Assembly: GCA_963729995.1 (NCBI GenBank)
Contig: CAVSPF010000003.1
Coordinates: 62,001 to 126,000, forward strand
Origin: VRUE01 sp963729995
Lineage (GTDB): Bacteria; Actinomycetota; Thermoleophilia; Solirubrobacterales; 70-9
Length of the DNA: 64,000 nt
Direction: 5' to 3'
Shown here one piece after another: positions 15,684 through 23,825 of the stretch. Position 1 is the first letter of the stretch. Every line of letters begins with the position of its first letter. Both the position numbers and the translations under genes were made by a program. The notes under the pieces were generated by a model. That model made no database searches. It worked only from the letters and a program-made list of their open reading frames with translations, and was not told where the DNA came from.

Positions 15684-16361
15684 CTAGCCACGCGGCACCT
15701 GCAACCGGTAGCCGACGTTGCGCACCGTCTCGATCGGATCCGGCCCCCCGGTGTCGCCGAGCTTGCGGCGCAGGTAGCCGACATAGACCTCCAGCACCTT
15801 GGTGCCGGGCTCGAAGTCGAGGCCCCAGACCGCGTTGAGGATCTGCTCGCGCGAGAGCACCTGGTCTGGATGGCGCATCAGGTAGGCCAGCACCTCGAAC
15901 TCGCGGGCCGTGAGCTGGACCTCATGCCCATCTCGCTCGACACGGCGCGTAAGCAGGTCCATGCGAATCCCAGCCGCCTCGAGCACCGACGATTCGCGCT
16001 GCTCCGGCCCGCGCAGCTGGGCGCGCACCCGGGCGAGCAGCTCCTCGAACGAGAACGGCTTCGTGACGTAGTCGTTGGCGCCGCGGTCCAGGCCCTGCAC
16101 CTTCTGCTCGACAGCGGCTCGTGCCGTCAGCACTATCACCGGCAGCTCCGGCACCTGCGCTCGGATCGCGTCCAGCACGTCAAGGCCGCTCTTGCCGGGC
16201 AGCATCAGGTCGAGCAGCACAAGCGCGTACTCGCCACTCAGCGCCGCCGCCTCTCCGCTCTCGCCGTCATTGGCGACCGTGACCGCGTGGCCCTCGGCGC
16301 GCAGGCTCTGCGCGATGAAGTCCGCGAGCGTGCGCTCGTCCTCGATCACCAGGATCTGCAT
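15684..16361 (-). CDS. OmpR-family response regulator
   Basis: 225 aa. Receiver domain with acidic pocket E7-D8, phospho-acceptor Asp51 in LLDLMLPGKSG and Lys in YVTKPF; winged-helix DNA-binding domain with REFEVLAYLMRHPDQVLSR and GYLRRKLGD. ATG 16361 preceded by GGAAG. It is divergent from the Pls/PosA-type synthetase, about 100 nt away, so regulation of that gene is a reasonable inference but unproven. Confidence 0.94.
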   Translation of the reverse strand: MQILVIEDERTLADFIAQSLRAEGHAVTVANDGESGEAAALSGEYALVLLDLMLPGKSGLDVLDAIRAQVPELPVIVLTARAAVEQKVQGLDRGANDYVTKPFSFEELLARVRAQLRGPEQRESSVLEAAGIRMDLLTRRVERDGHEVQLTAREFEVLAYLMRHPDQVLSREQILNAVWGLDFEPGTKVLEVYVGYLRRKLGDTGGPDPIETVRNVGYRLQVPRG

Positions 16362-16464
16362 TCTCACTTCCCATGCTATGCCGGCCCGGGGCCGAGGTGG
16401 CTGGTAAGGAGCTTCTGACCGCTCGCTTACCGGGCTCTTGAGCGAGTGGCGCACCCTGGCGGAC

Positions 16465-19400
16465 ATGACACCTGACGCCAAAACCATCACGCCCCGTTCA
16501 ACGCTGCCCACGAGGCCGCCCGACGGCCGGGCCCTGCCGGCGAGCGGGGGCTTACCAGCCTCCGCTCCACCCGCTCGCACCCTGCTCGACATCTTCAGCG
16601 CGACGCTGCTGCGCGCCGGCGATCGCGTCGCGATCGACGCCCCGGACGGCGCCATGACATACCGCGAGCTTTGGGACGCAGCCGGCGCGCTCGGCGAGCG
16701 GCTGAAGGCGCAGGGGGTTGGCCCCGGCGACCGGGTCGGCATCCGGCTGGCAAGCGGCACAGCCGAGCTCTACGTCGCGATCCTCGGCGTCCTGCGGTCC
16801 GGAGCCGCCTACGTCCCGATCGATGCAGACGACCCTCCCGCCCGCGCCGACGAGATCCTGGAGCGCTCGGCCGCCTGCGCCGTCGTCCGCGATGGGCTGG
16901 CGATCGTCGAGCTGGCGCCCGTCAGCGGGGCCGCCCGGGCCGCCGCAGGGGCCGACGCCGCCCCGGCGGACGGTGGGCCGAGCGTCGACGACGACGCCTG
17001 GATCATCTTCACCTCCGGCTCCACCGGCGCCCCGAAGGGAGTCGCCATCACGCACCGCGCCGGGGCCGCCTTCGTGGACGCCGAGGCGGGGCTGCTCTCG
17101 GTCGGCGTGGAGGACCGCGTGCTCGCCGGGCTCTCCGTGAGCTTCGACGCCAGCATCGAGGAGATCTGGCTCGCCTGGCGCAATGGCGCCGCGCTCGTGC
17201 CGGCGCCGCGCGCGATAGTCCGCGCCGGGGCCGAGCTCGGGCCATGGCTTGCCGAGCGCGGCGTCACGGTCGTCTCGACCGTCCCCACGCTCGCCGCGAT
17301 GTGGGACGAGGTCGCGCTCGCCGGCGTGCGCCTGCTGATCTTCGGCGGCGAGGCCTGCCCGGAGGCCCTCGCGTCGCGCCTCTCCGCCGGCCGCGAGGTA
17401 TGGAACACCTACGGGCCCACCGAGGCGACCGTCGTCACCACGGCCGCCCGGCTCGATTCGCAGGGACCGGTCACGATCGGCTGGCCGCTGCCCGGCTGGC
17501 AGACCGCGGTCGTCGACGAGGACGGGGAGCCCGTCTCGGTGGGCGACGCCGGTGAGCTCGTGATCGCAGGCGTCGGCCTCGGCAGGTACCTCGACCCGGA
17601 GCTCGACGCTGAGCGCTTCGCGGCTCTTCCCTCGGTTGGCTTCGAGCGCGCCTACCGCACCGGCGACGTCGTGCGCGAGACGATCGAGGGATTTCAGTTC
17701 GTCGGGCGCCGCGACGATCAGGTCAAGATCGGCGGGCGGCGGATCGAGCTCGGCGAGATCGACGCCCAGCTCAGCGAAGCCCCCGGCGTGAAGGCGGCTC
17801 TGAGCGCGGTGCGCGAAAGCGCGGCCGGCAACAGGCTGCTGGTCGGCTACGTCGTCGGCGACGTCGATCCGCCGGCGGTCCGCGCCTGGCTGGCGCAGCG
17901 GCTTCCCGAAGGCCTGGTGCCGCTGGTCGTCGCACTCGATTCGCTCCCCCGCGGCCGCTCGGGCAAGGTCGACCGCGGCGCTCTCCCCTGGCCCCCGCCC
18001 GCGGCGGGCGGCGCCGCCCAGAGCGACGAATTGAGCGGCACCGCCGCCTGGCTCGCCGAGCGCTTCGCCGAGCAGCTCGGGCCGGTGCCGATCACCCTCG
18101 AGAGCGACTTCTTCGAGCTCGGCGGCAGCTCGCTGGCGGCCGCGAAGCTCGCCTCCTCGCTGCGCGAGCGCTTCCCGGCGGTCGCGGTCGCCGACATCTA
18201 CAACCACCGTCGTCTCGGCGAGCTTGGCGCGCGGCTCGATCAGCTCGACGCGCCCGACGACGAGGCGGCCCCGCCCGAGCCGCCGCCGGCCAACCGTCGC
18301 TTCGCCGCCAGCCAGCTCGGCGGGATCTTCGCGCTGCTGACGATCAGCGCACCGCAGTGGCTGCTCGGGATACTGACCCTCGACCGCCTCTACCCCGGCG
18401 GCCTCGGCCCGCAGGTGGGCTGGGGCTGGCTGATCGCCGGCTGGCTGCTCTTTGCGAGCGCTCCCGGACGGGCGCTGATCGTGGTGGCCGCCCGGCGGCT
18501 GCTGCTCGGCCGGCTGCGTCCCGGGCGTTATCCGCGCCACAGCTCGCAGACCTGGCGCATCTGGTTCGTCGAGCGGCTCGCCGAACTCGCGCACTTCGAT
18601 GTGCTTGCCGGAACGCCCTGGGCCGCGCGGTTTGCACGGATCGCCGGGCATCGCGTCGCCAGGGGCGCCCGCCTGGGCACGATCCCGCCGCCGGCCAGCA
18701 TCGTCTCGATCGGCGAGGGCGCCACGCTGGAGTCGGACGTCGATATCCATGGATGGTGGATCGACGGCCAGGAGCTGGTGGTCGGTGAGCTGCAGATCGG
18801 AGCAGGTGCGCGCGTCGGCACGCGCAGCCTCCTGATGCCCGGGGCATCGGTCGGAGCCGCTGCCGAAGTCGAGCCCGGCAGCGTCGTCAGCGGGGAGATT
18901 CCCGCCGGAGAGCGCTGGTCGGGCTCACCGGCAAGGTATGTCGGCGCCGCCGGAGACGGTTGGCCCGAGGCCGCCGCTCCCCGCACCCGGCGCCGGCGGG
19001 GTTGGCAGGCGATGTACGCCGTCGGGCTGGCAGTGCAGAGCATGGCCCTAATCGCCGCCGCCGTGCCCGGCATCGTGCTGTTGATGACAGTGGGGCCGAG
19101 CCAGTGGACGGCCGGCGCGATGCTCACCACGGTGATCCCTCTCACCCCGTTGATGACGGCGAGCTTCCTGCTCACCTACGCGCTCCTGGTTGCGCTCCTG
19201 GTCCGCGGCGTCTCATCGCTCGTCAGGGCCGGTTGGCATCCGGACGACGGAGCCACCGGCTGGGCGCTGTGGTTCAGCGAGTCGCTGATGAGCACCGCCC
19301 GCACGATCCTGTTCCCCCTCTACTCGAGCATCTACACGCGTCCGTGGCTGCGGCTGGCCGGCATCCGGATCGGCAAGCGAACGGAGGTCTCGACGGCGGT

Positions 19401-20379
19401 CGGGCTGAACCGGCTCGCCAGCTTCGGCGAGACCAGCTTTGCCGCCGACGACGTGGTCTTCGCCGGGGCCCGCGCGCGGGGCGGCTGGCTGCACGTGGCG
19501 CCGATCGAGGTCGGCAGCAGGAGCTTCCTCGGCAACGGCGCGATCCTCCAGGCAGGGACGACCCTGGGCGATGACAGCCTCGTCGGAGCCTTGACCACCG
19601 CGCCGCACAGGAGCGTGGACGGAACGTCCTGGCTCGGCTCGCCGCCGCTCGAGCTGCCGCGGGTGCCCGACCAGCTCGATCCCGCCCGCACGACGAACCC
19701 ACCGCGACGCCTCCTCCTCGCCCGCGGCGCGATGGAGCTGGTCAGACTGCTGCTCCCTGGCTCTATCTCGACGGCGCTCGGCATGGTGGTGTTCTGGAGC
19801 CTCGACACGCTCGGCACCAGCGCCGGGCTGTGGTCGATGCTGGCCGCCGCGCCGTTCGTCCTGCTCGCCGCCGGTGTCCTCGCGGTGCTGGCGACCGCCG
19901 CGATCAAGTGGACCGTGATCGGCCGCTATCGCGCTGGCGAGCACCCGCTCTGGTCGTTCTTCGTCTGGCGCGACGAGATCATCAACACCTGCCAGGAGCA
20001 GCTGGCCGGCGAGTGGCTGCTCGGCTCGGCGCTGGCGACTCCGGTCATGTCCTGGTACCTGCGCTTGATGGGGGCCAAGGTGGGGCGCGACGTCTGGTGC
20101 GAGACGATGACGATCACCGAGTTCGAGCTCGCCAGCGTCGGTGACGGCTGCGCGATCAACCGTCACGCCGTCGTCGAGACCCACCTCTTCCACGACCGCC
20201 TGATGCGGATCGGTCCGGCCACCCTGGGCGCCGGGTCGACGCTCGGACCGAGCAGCGCGATGTTGCCCGAGACGACGCTCGGCGCCAGCTGCGCCGTCGG
20301 CGGGCGCTCGATCGTCATGCGCGGCGAGGAGCTGCCTGCGCGTACCCGCTGGCAAGGCGCCCCGGTGGTGGCGGTCTGA
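16465..20379 (+). CDS. Pls/PosA-family non-ribosomal peptide synthetase (A-T-TM/LbH)
   Basis: About 1304 aa. Adenylation domain (about residues 35-510) with A3 IIFTSGSTGAPKG, A5 NTYGPTEATV, A7 YRTGD, A8 VGRRDDQVKIGGRRIELGEID and A10 GRSGKVDRG; thiolation domain with Ser555 in ELGGSSLAAA. The rest has about six membrane segments interleaved with three left-handed beta-helix (hexapeptide) domains, e.g. IVSIGEGATLESDVDIHG. There is no canonical condensation or thioesterase domain. Length and order match epsilon-poly-lysine synthetase (Pls, about 1319 aa). My alignment of specificity positions to GrsA gives D-A-E-S-I-G-T-V-V-K; Glu at 239 suggests a basic substrate (inference). ATG 16465 preferred; TTG 16438 possible. 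Confidence 0.9.
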   Translation: MTPDAKTITPRSTLPTRPPDGRALPASGGLPASAPPARTLLDIFSATLLRAGDRVAIDAPDGAMTYRELWDAAGALGERLKAQGVGPGDRVGIRLASGTAELYVAILGVLRSGAAYVPIDADDPPARADEILERSAACAVVRDGLAIVELAPVSGAARAAAGADAAPADGGPSVDDDAWIIFTSGSTGAPKGVAITHRAGAAFVDAEAGLLSVGVEDRVLAGLSVSFDASIEEIWLAWRNGAALVPAPRAIVRAGAELGPWLAERGVTVVSTVPTLAAMWDEVALAGVRLLIFGGEACPEALASRLSAGREVWNTYGPTEATVVTTAARLDSQGPVTIGWPLPGWQTAVVDEDGEPVSVGDAGELVIAGVGLGRYLDPELDAERFAALPSVGFERAYRTGDVVRETIEGFQFVGRRDDQVKIGGRRIELGEIDAQLSEAPGVKAALSAVRESAAGNRLLVGYVVGDVDPPAVRAWLAQRLPEGLVPLVVALDSLPRGRSGKVDRGALPWPPPAAGGAAQSDELSGTAAWLAERFAEQLGPVPITLESDFFELGGSSLAAAKLASSLRERFPAVAVADIYNHRRLGELGARLDQLDAPDDEAAPPEPPPANRRFAASQLGGIFALLTISAPQWLLGILTLDRLYPGGLGPQVGWGWLIAGWLLFASAPGRALIVVAARRLLLGRLRPGRYPRHSSQTWRIWFVERLAELAHFDVLAGTPWAARFARIAGHRVARGARLGTIPPPASIVSIGEGATLESDVDIHGWWIDGQELVVGELQIGAGARVGTRSLLMPGASVGAAAEVEPGSVVSGEIPAGERWSGSPARYVGAAGDGWPEAAAPRTRRRRGWQAMYAVGLAVQSMALIAAAVPGIVLLMTVGPSQWTAGAMLTTVIPLTPLMTASFLLTYALLVALLVRGVSSLVRAGWHPDDGATGWALWFSESLMSTARTILFPLYSSIYTRPWLRLAGIRIGKRTEVSTAVGLNRLASFGETSFAADDVVFAGARARGGWLHVAPIEVGSRSFLGNGAILQAGTTLGDDSLVGALTTAPHRSVDGTSWLGSPPLELPRVPDQLDPARTTNPPRRLLLARGAMELVRLLLPGSISTALGMVVFWSLDTLGTSAGLWSMLAAAPFVLLAAGVLAVLATAAIKWTVIGRYRAGEHPLWSFFVWRDEIINTCQEQLAGEWLLGSALATPVMSWYLRLMGAKVGRDVWCETMTITEFELASVGDGCAINRHAVVETHLFHDRLMRIGPATLGAGSTLGPSSAMLPETTLGASCAVGGRSIVMRGEELPARTRWQGAPVVAV

Positions 20380-20912
20380 TGCCCGCCACGACCACTCGCG
20401 ACGGCAGTGGCGAGACGATGCTGCTCCCCACCTGGCCGGGCGCCCCGCAGGCCCGCCTGCTCGATGCGCGGAGCGCCGGCCTTGACGAGGCCGGCCTGCG
20501 GGAGTGGGCGCGGGCCTGCGGCGAATCGCACAGCACGCCGTACGTGACCCGCTCCTATCGCTACCCGTACGCGCTCGTCGCCTGGCACGGCGCCCGCGTC
20601 GGCATCGACATCGAGCGGGTCGAGCCCTTCGACGCCGCCTTCGCAGAGTCGATCAAGGCCCCGTCGGAGAGCGTGAGCTGGGCGAGCGTCACCGACCGCG
20701 ATGCGCATCTCGCCTCGATGTGGTCGAGCAAGGAGGCGATTGCCAAGGCGCTCGGCGACGCCCTCTCCTACGACCCGCGGCGGCTCGAGGCCCCTTCCCT
20801 CTGGCCAGACGGCCGGGCGGGAGCTTGGCGCAGCGCCCAGCTGACGGCGCCGGACGGCCACGTCGCCTGGATCTGCTGGTGGGACCAGAGCTGGCTCACC
20901 CCCTCCAGGTAG
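20379..20912 (+). CDS. 4'-phosphopantetheinyl transferase
   Basis: 177-aa Sfp-type enzyme that loads the phosphopantetheine arm on carrier domains. Metal-binding VGIDIERVEPFD and catalytic WSSKEAIAKALGD are the two signature motifs. Its ATG overlaps the synthetase stop (TGATG), so it is very likely the dedicated activator of the T domain (Ser555). Slightly shorter than typical Sfp (about 220 aa), with a truncated N-terminal half. Confidence 0.92.
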   Translation: MPATTTRDGSGETMLLPTWPGAPQARLLDARSAGLDEAGLREWARACGESHSTPYVTRSYRYPYALVAWHGARVGIDIERVEPFDAAFAESIKAPSESVSWASVTDRDAHLASMWSSKEAIAKALGDALSYDPRRLEAPSLWPDGRAGAWRSAQLTAPDGHVAWICWWDQSWLTPSR

Positions 20913-21086
20913 GGGATCTGCGCGATCTGCGTTTCTTCGATGCGTTCTTCCCGGCTCGTCGAAACAACGGCTGGCGGCTGCGTTTGATCGCAACAGCCGC
21001 GAACAGACGCGAATGCGGTTTCAGGAAGCCGCTTGATTACTGGTCTATTCGTGCCTGTTCGCTGGCAATCGGTGGTGGTCAAGCAA

Positions 21087-21161
21087 TCGGGGCGCCCGGA
21101 TTTGAACCGGGGACCTCACCGACCCGAACGGTGCGCGCTACCAGGCTGCGCCACGCCCCGA
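21087..21161 (-). tRNA. tRNA-Pro (anticodon CGG)
   Basis: 75 nt on the minus strand. The acceptor stem pairs TCGGGGC with GCCCCGA, the anticodon arm is CACCG-TTCGGGT-CGGTG, giving anticodon CGG, and the T arm contains GGTTCAAATCC. No CCA is encoded. It reads CCG codons, frequent in this GC-rich genome. No repeat of its 3' end was seen nearby, so it is not an obvious integration site here. Confidence 0.96.
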
Positions 21162-21256
21162 GAACGGCGATTATCTCAGAGCCGGGCCGAGGCTAGGCCC
21201 GCACCCCGGCGCGCGGGCCGCTACTTTGCGGCAGGCCACGGTTCCAAGATGATGCC

Positions 21257-22342
21257 GTGATCCGAAAGCTTGCCCTGATCGCCACCGTGGTGGCCCTGCT
21301 TGCCGTGCCGGCGAGGGCGGGTGCCGATATGCCGCCCGGCTTCATCGGCATCGCACCGCAGGGCGCGACGACGGGTGAGGACTTCGCACTGATGGCGGAA
21401 GCGGGAGTGACGAGTGTGCGGCTGCCGCTCGCCTGGGGTGCCGTGGATCCGTTCGGCCCCCAACTCGTCGCCCCCGACTGGTCCGGCTTCGACCGCTCCG
21501 TCGCGCTTGCCGCCGAAAACGGGATCCGGATCTTTCCCTTCGTCTACGGCGCGCCGGCGTGGGTGGAGCCCCAGCGGCAGGACGAACCGGTCGCCAGCGG
21601 TTGGGCCCGTGAAGCGTGGGCGTCGTTCCTGCGGGAGGCGGTGCGCCGCTATGGCCCAGGCGGCGACTTCTGGAGCGAGAATCCCAGCCTGCCGTACATG
21701 CCGGTGCGCCTCTGGGAAATATGGAATGAGGAGAACATCGTCAGCTTTGGCCGGGCGGATCCTGGGCGCTTCGCCCCGCTGATCCGGATCAGCGGCCGGG
21801 TCCTCCACCGCGCCGACCCAGGCGCCAAGGTGATCCTCGGCGGCCTCTTCGGGCGGCCGCTGCAGGTTCCCCCCAACATGGCCCCGGGGACTTTCCTCAA
21901 CCGCCTCTACGAAGAAGGCAACGTGAAGCGATTCTTCGACGGGGTTGCGCTGCATCCCTACGTCGCAGACGCCACGGCCATTCCCGGCGAGATCCGCAAC
22001 CTGCGGCATGTCATGCGCCTCCACCACGACGGCGGGACGCCGCTCTACATCACCGAGTTGGGCTGGGGCTCCGACAGGTTCGAGTCGCGCTGGGAGCGGG
22101 GCTGGTGGGGGCAGGCTGAAGAGCTGGACCAGGCCTTCGCGATGCTGGCCGAACACCGCCGCTCCTGGCGGCTGGGGGGCGTTTGGTGGTTCTCCTGGGC
22201 CGACGTGCCGGGCGGCTGCCAGTTCTGCGACTCGGCCGGCCTGCTGACCGAAGACCGCAGGGCGAAGCCGGCCTGGTACAGCTTCAACGCCTGGACGGGC
22301 GGTGACCCTTACACCGTCCCCCGCGCCTACCTTGCGCACTGA
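21257..22342 (+). CDS. Secreted clan-A glycoside hydrolase (GH39/GH5-like)
   Basis: 361 aa with an N-terminal signal peptide (LALIATVVALLAVPARAGA). A TIM-barrel glycosidase is suggested by the acid/base Glu158 in WEIWNEEN and the nucleophile Glu267 in YITELGWGS, plus VRLPLAWGAVDP on an early strand. The family assignment within clan A is uncertain. GTG 21257 directly precedes the signal peptide. Substrate unknown. Confidence 0.8.
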   Translation: MIRKLALIATVVALLAVPARAGADMPPGFIGIAPQGATTGEDFALMAEAGVTSVRLPLAWGAVDPFGPQLVAPDWSGFDRSVALAAENGIRIFPFVYGAPAWVEPQRQDEPVASGWAREAWASFLREAVRRYGPGGDFWSENPSLPYMPVRLWEIWNEENIVSFGRADPGRFAPLIRISGRVLHRADPGAKVILGGLFGRPLQVPPNMAPGTFLNRLYEEGNVKRFFDGVALHPYVADATAIPGEIRNLRHVMRLHHDGGTPLYITELGWGSDRFESRWERGWWGQAEELDQAFAMLAEHRRSWRLGGVWWFSWADVPGGCQFCDSAGLLTEDRRAKPAWYSFNAWTGGDPYTVPRAYLAH

Positions 22343-22431
22343 CGCCGCGTCGCACCCCACCGCTGCATCAGCTTCAGAGCGAGGACTCGCCCGGCGATCC
22401 GGGCCGGTCCGCACGGCCATTCATCGCCCAC

Positions 22432-22455
22432 GTTTAGGGACGCCTGAGCGGGTAC
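22432..22455 (+). promoter_or_regulatory. SigB/SigF-type promoter for the 77-aa gene
   Basis: GTTT (22432-22435), 14 nt, then GGGTAC (22450-22455), matching the GTTT-N12/17-GGGTA consensus of SigB/SigF sigma factors. It lies 45 nt before the 77-aa gene and a SigF-like factor is encoded 5 kb away. Confidence 0.6.
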
Positions 22456-22500
22456 TCGGACAGAGCAACCCGAACGCACCCAACAGAACAGGAGGCAAGC

Positions 22501-22734
22501 ATGGCGATGCTTCAGGAGGCCGGCGAGATCACCGGCACCAAAGACAAGGACTACAACATCATCTGGTTCGTCGAGCAGTGCCTGAGCAATGTGCTGCGGC
22601 TCGAGACATACATCGAGGACGCGGACCGCGAGGGAGACAGCGAGCTGGCCGACTTCTTCCGCCGGGCTCAGGAAACCAGTCGCAAGGGGGCCGAACAGGG
22701 CAAAGACATGCTGCGCACCCGTCTGACCGGCTGA
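22501..22734 (+). CDS. Small helical protein, probable general-stress protein
   Basis: 77 aa, acidic and predicted helical, starting MAMLQEAGEITGTKDKDYN and containing SELADFFRRAQETSRKGAEQ. A strong AGGAGG lies 7 nt before the ATG, and a SigF-like promoter precedes it. I recognise no named family; the pattern recalls small actinobacterial stress-induced helical proteins. Expression under the SigF-like factor is inferred from the promoter. Confidence 0.75.
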   Translation: MAMLQEAGEITGTKDKDYNIIWFVEQCLSNVLRLETYIEDADREGDSELADFFRRAQETSRKGAEQGKDMLRTRLTG

Positions 22735-22760
22735 CCTGCCGCTCGGGTATACCGGTCCAC

Positions 22761-23484
22761 GTGGAAGAGGTCCGGATCGGTTGCTCAGGCTGGAGCTATC
22801 GCGACTGGCGAGGCAGCTTCTATCCGCCCGGGACACCGTCGTCGCGCTGGTTGAGCCATTACGCCACCGTGTTCGACACCGTGGAGATCAACGCGACCTT
22901 CTACCGCTTGCCGGCGAAGACGACGGTGCATGAGTGGGCCGAGCAGGTGCCCGCAGGCTTCCGCTTCGCGGTGAAGGGGAGCCGTTATCTGACCCATATG
23001 CGGCGGCTGCGCGACATGAAGACCGGCCTGGCACGCTTCTGGGAGCGGATCGAGCCGCTGCGCGAAGCGGGTAAGCTCGGGCCGGTGCTCTGGCAGCTGC
23101 CGGAGCGCTTCGAGCGTGACGACGAGGTCCTCGCCGGTGCCGTGGCGTCGCTGCCGGCCGCCGACCACTGCTTCGAGTTCCGCCACCCGAGCTGGTTCGT
23201 CCCCGGCGTCTACGCGCTCTTGGAGGAGCATGGCGCGAGCCTGGCGCTGGGCGACGACCCGCCGCAGCCTGCCCAACGCCTCGCCGGTTGGCCAGATCGC
23301 CTACCTGCGACTGCACTACGGATCGCGGGGGCGGGCCGGCAACTACTCCGAACGCGAGCTCGACACCTGGCGGCGACGGATCGCTGCCTGGCGATCGAAG
23401 CGCAGGGTTTTCGTCTACCTGAACAACGACTGGCGGGGCTTTGCGCCGCGCAACGCAATGGCGCTTCGCTCAGGCCTCTCTTAG
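22761..23484 (+). pseudogene. DUF72 family gene with a frameshift
   Basis: The first part (from GTG 22761) reads IGCSGWSYRDWRGSFYPPG, typical of the DUF72 TIM-barrel family, as far as LALGDDPP at about 23265. The family C-terminus then continues in the next frame: GQIAYLRLHYGSRGRAGNYS and VYLNNDWRGFAPRNA, ending at TAG 23482-23484. A one-base insertion (or two-base deletion) near 23255-23285 would restore one protein of about 241 aa. The stop codon is part of the target-site duplication of the MITE that follows. A sequencing error is possible. Confidence 0.8.
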
Positions 23485-23646
23485 AACCCCTTTCAAAATG
23501 AGCGCGAGTCCGGGGAGGTCGATGACCAAGCGGGGCGGTCACGAGACGGTTCCCGCGTAGCAGCGCTACGCGGGACACCGGGGAGGGGCCGTATCCGCGC
23601 AGTGTCATTCGGCCTCATCCGGGCCGCGGTCATTTTGAAAGGGGTT
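23485..23646. mobile_element. 162-bp MITE-like element with 17-19 bp terminal inverted repeats
   Basis: AACCCCTTTCAAAATGA at the left end is repeated inverted at the right end (the match extends to 19 bp, 23483-23501 with 23630-23648). CTTAG occurs directly on both sides (23480-23484 and 23647-23651) as a 5-bp target-site duplication. Inside is an 11-bp hairpin, 23551-23561 with 23565-23575. No coding capacity. It landed exactly at the DUF72 stop codon, and the duplication keeps the stop. The sequence 23652-23825 between it and the next gene holds no gene I can support. Confidence 0.85.
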
Positions 23647-23825
23647 CTTAGAGTCACTTTTAGCTCGGTCGTCGTTCCTCCGGCTCGGGTCTGGCCGATC
23701 TCCCGCTGTGGGCATGGACTTCTCAGTCGGCACTCGTTACGGTCTTTTTGGTAAAGCGAAGTGGTTTGCCCGTTTGGCCCACGGGAGAGACTTGTGGGTC
23801 GAGGCAGGGCGGGCGCTGGAGGCGA

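Noticed and set aside
20913..21086. Possible ncRNA or attenuator between the PPTase and tRNA-Pro genes
   Set aside because: Only a short GATCTGCG repeat was seen, with no convincing stem or family.
21087..21161. tRNA-Pro as a second integration site
   Set aside because: No integrase or repeat of the tRNA 3' end is visible nearby.
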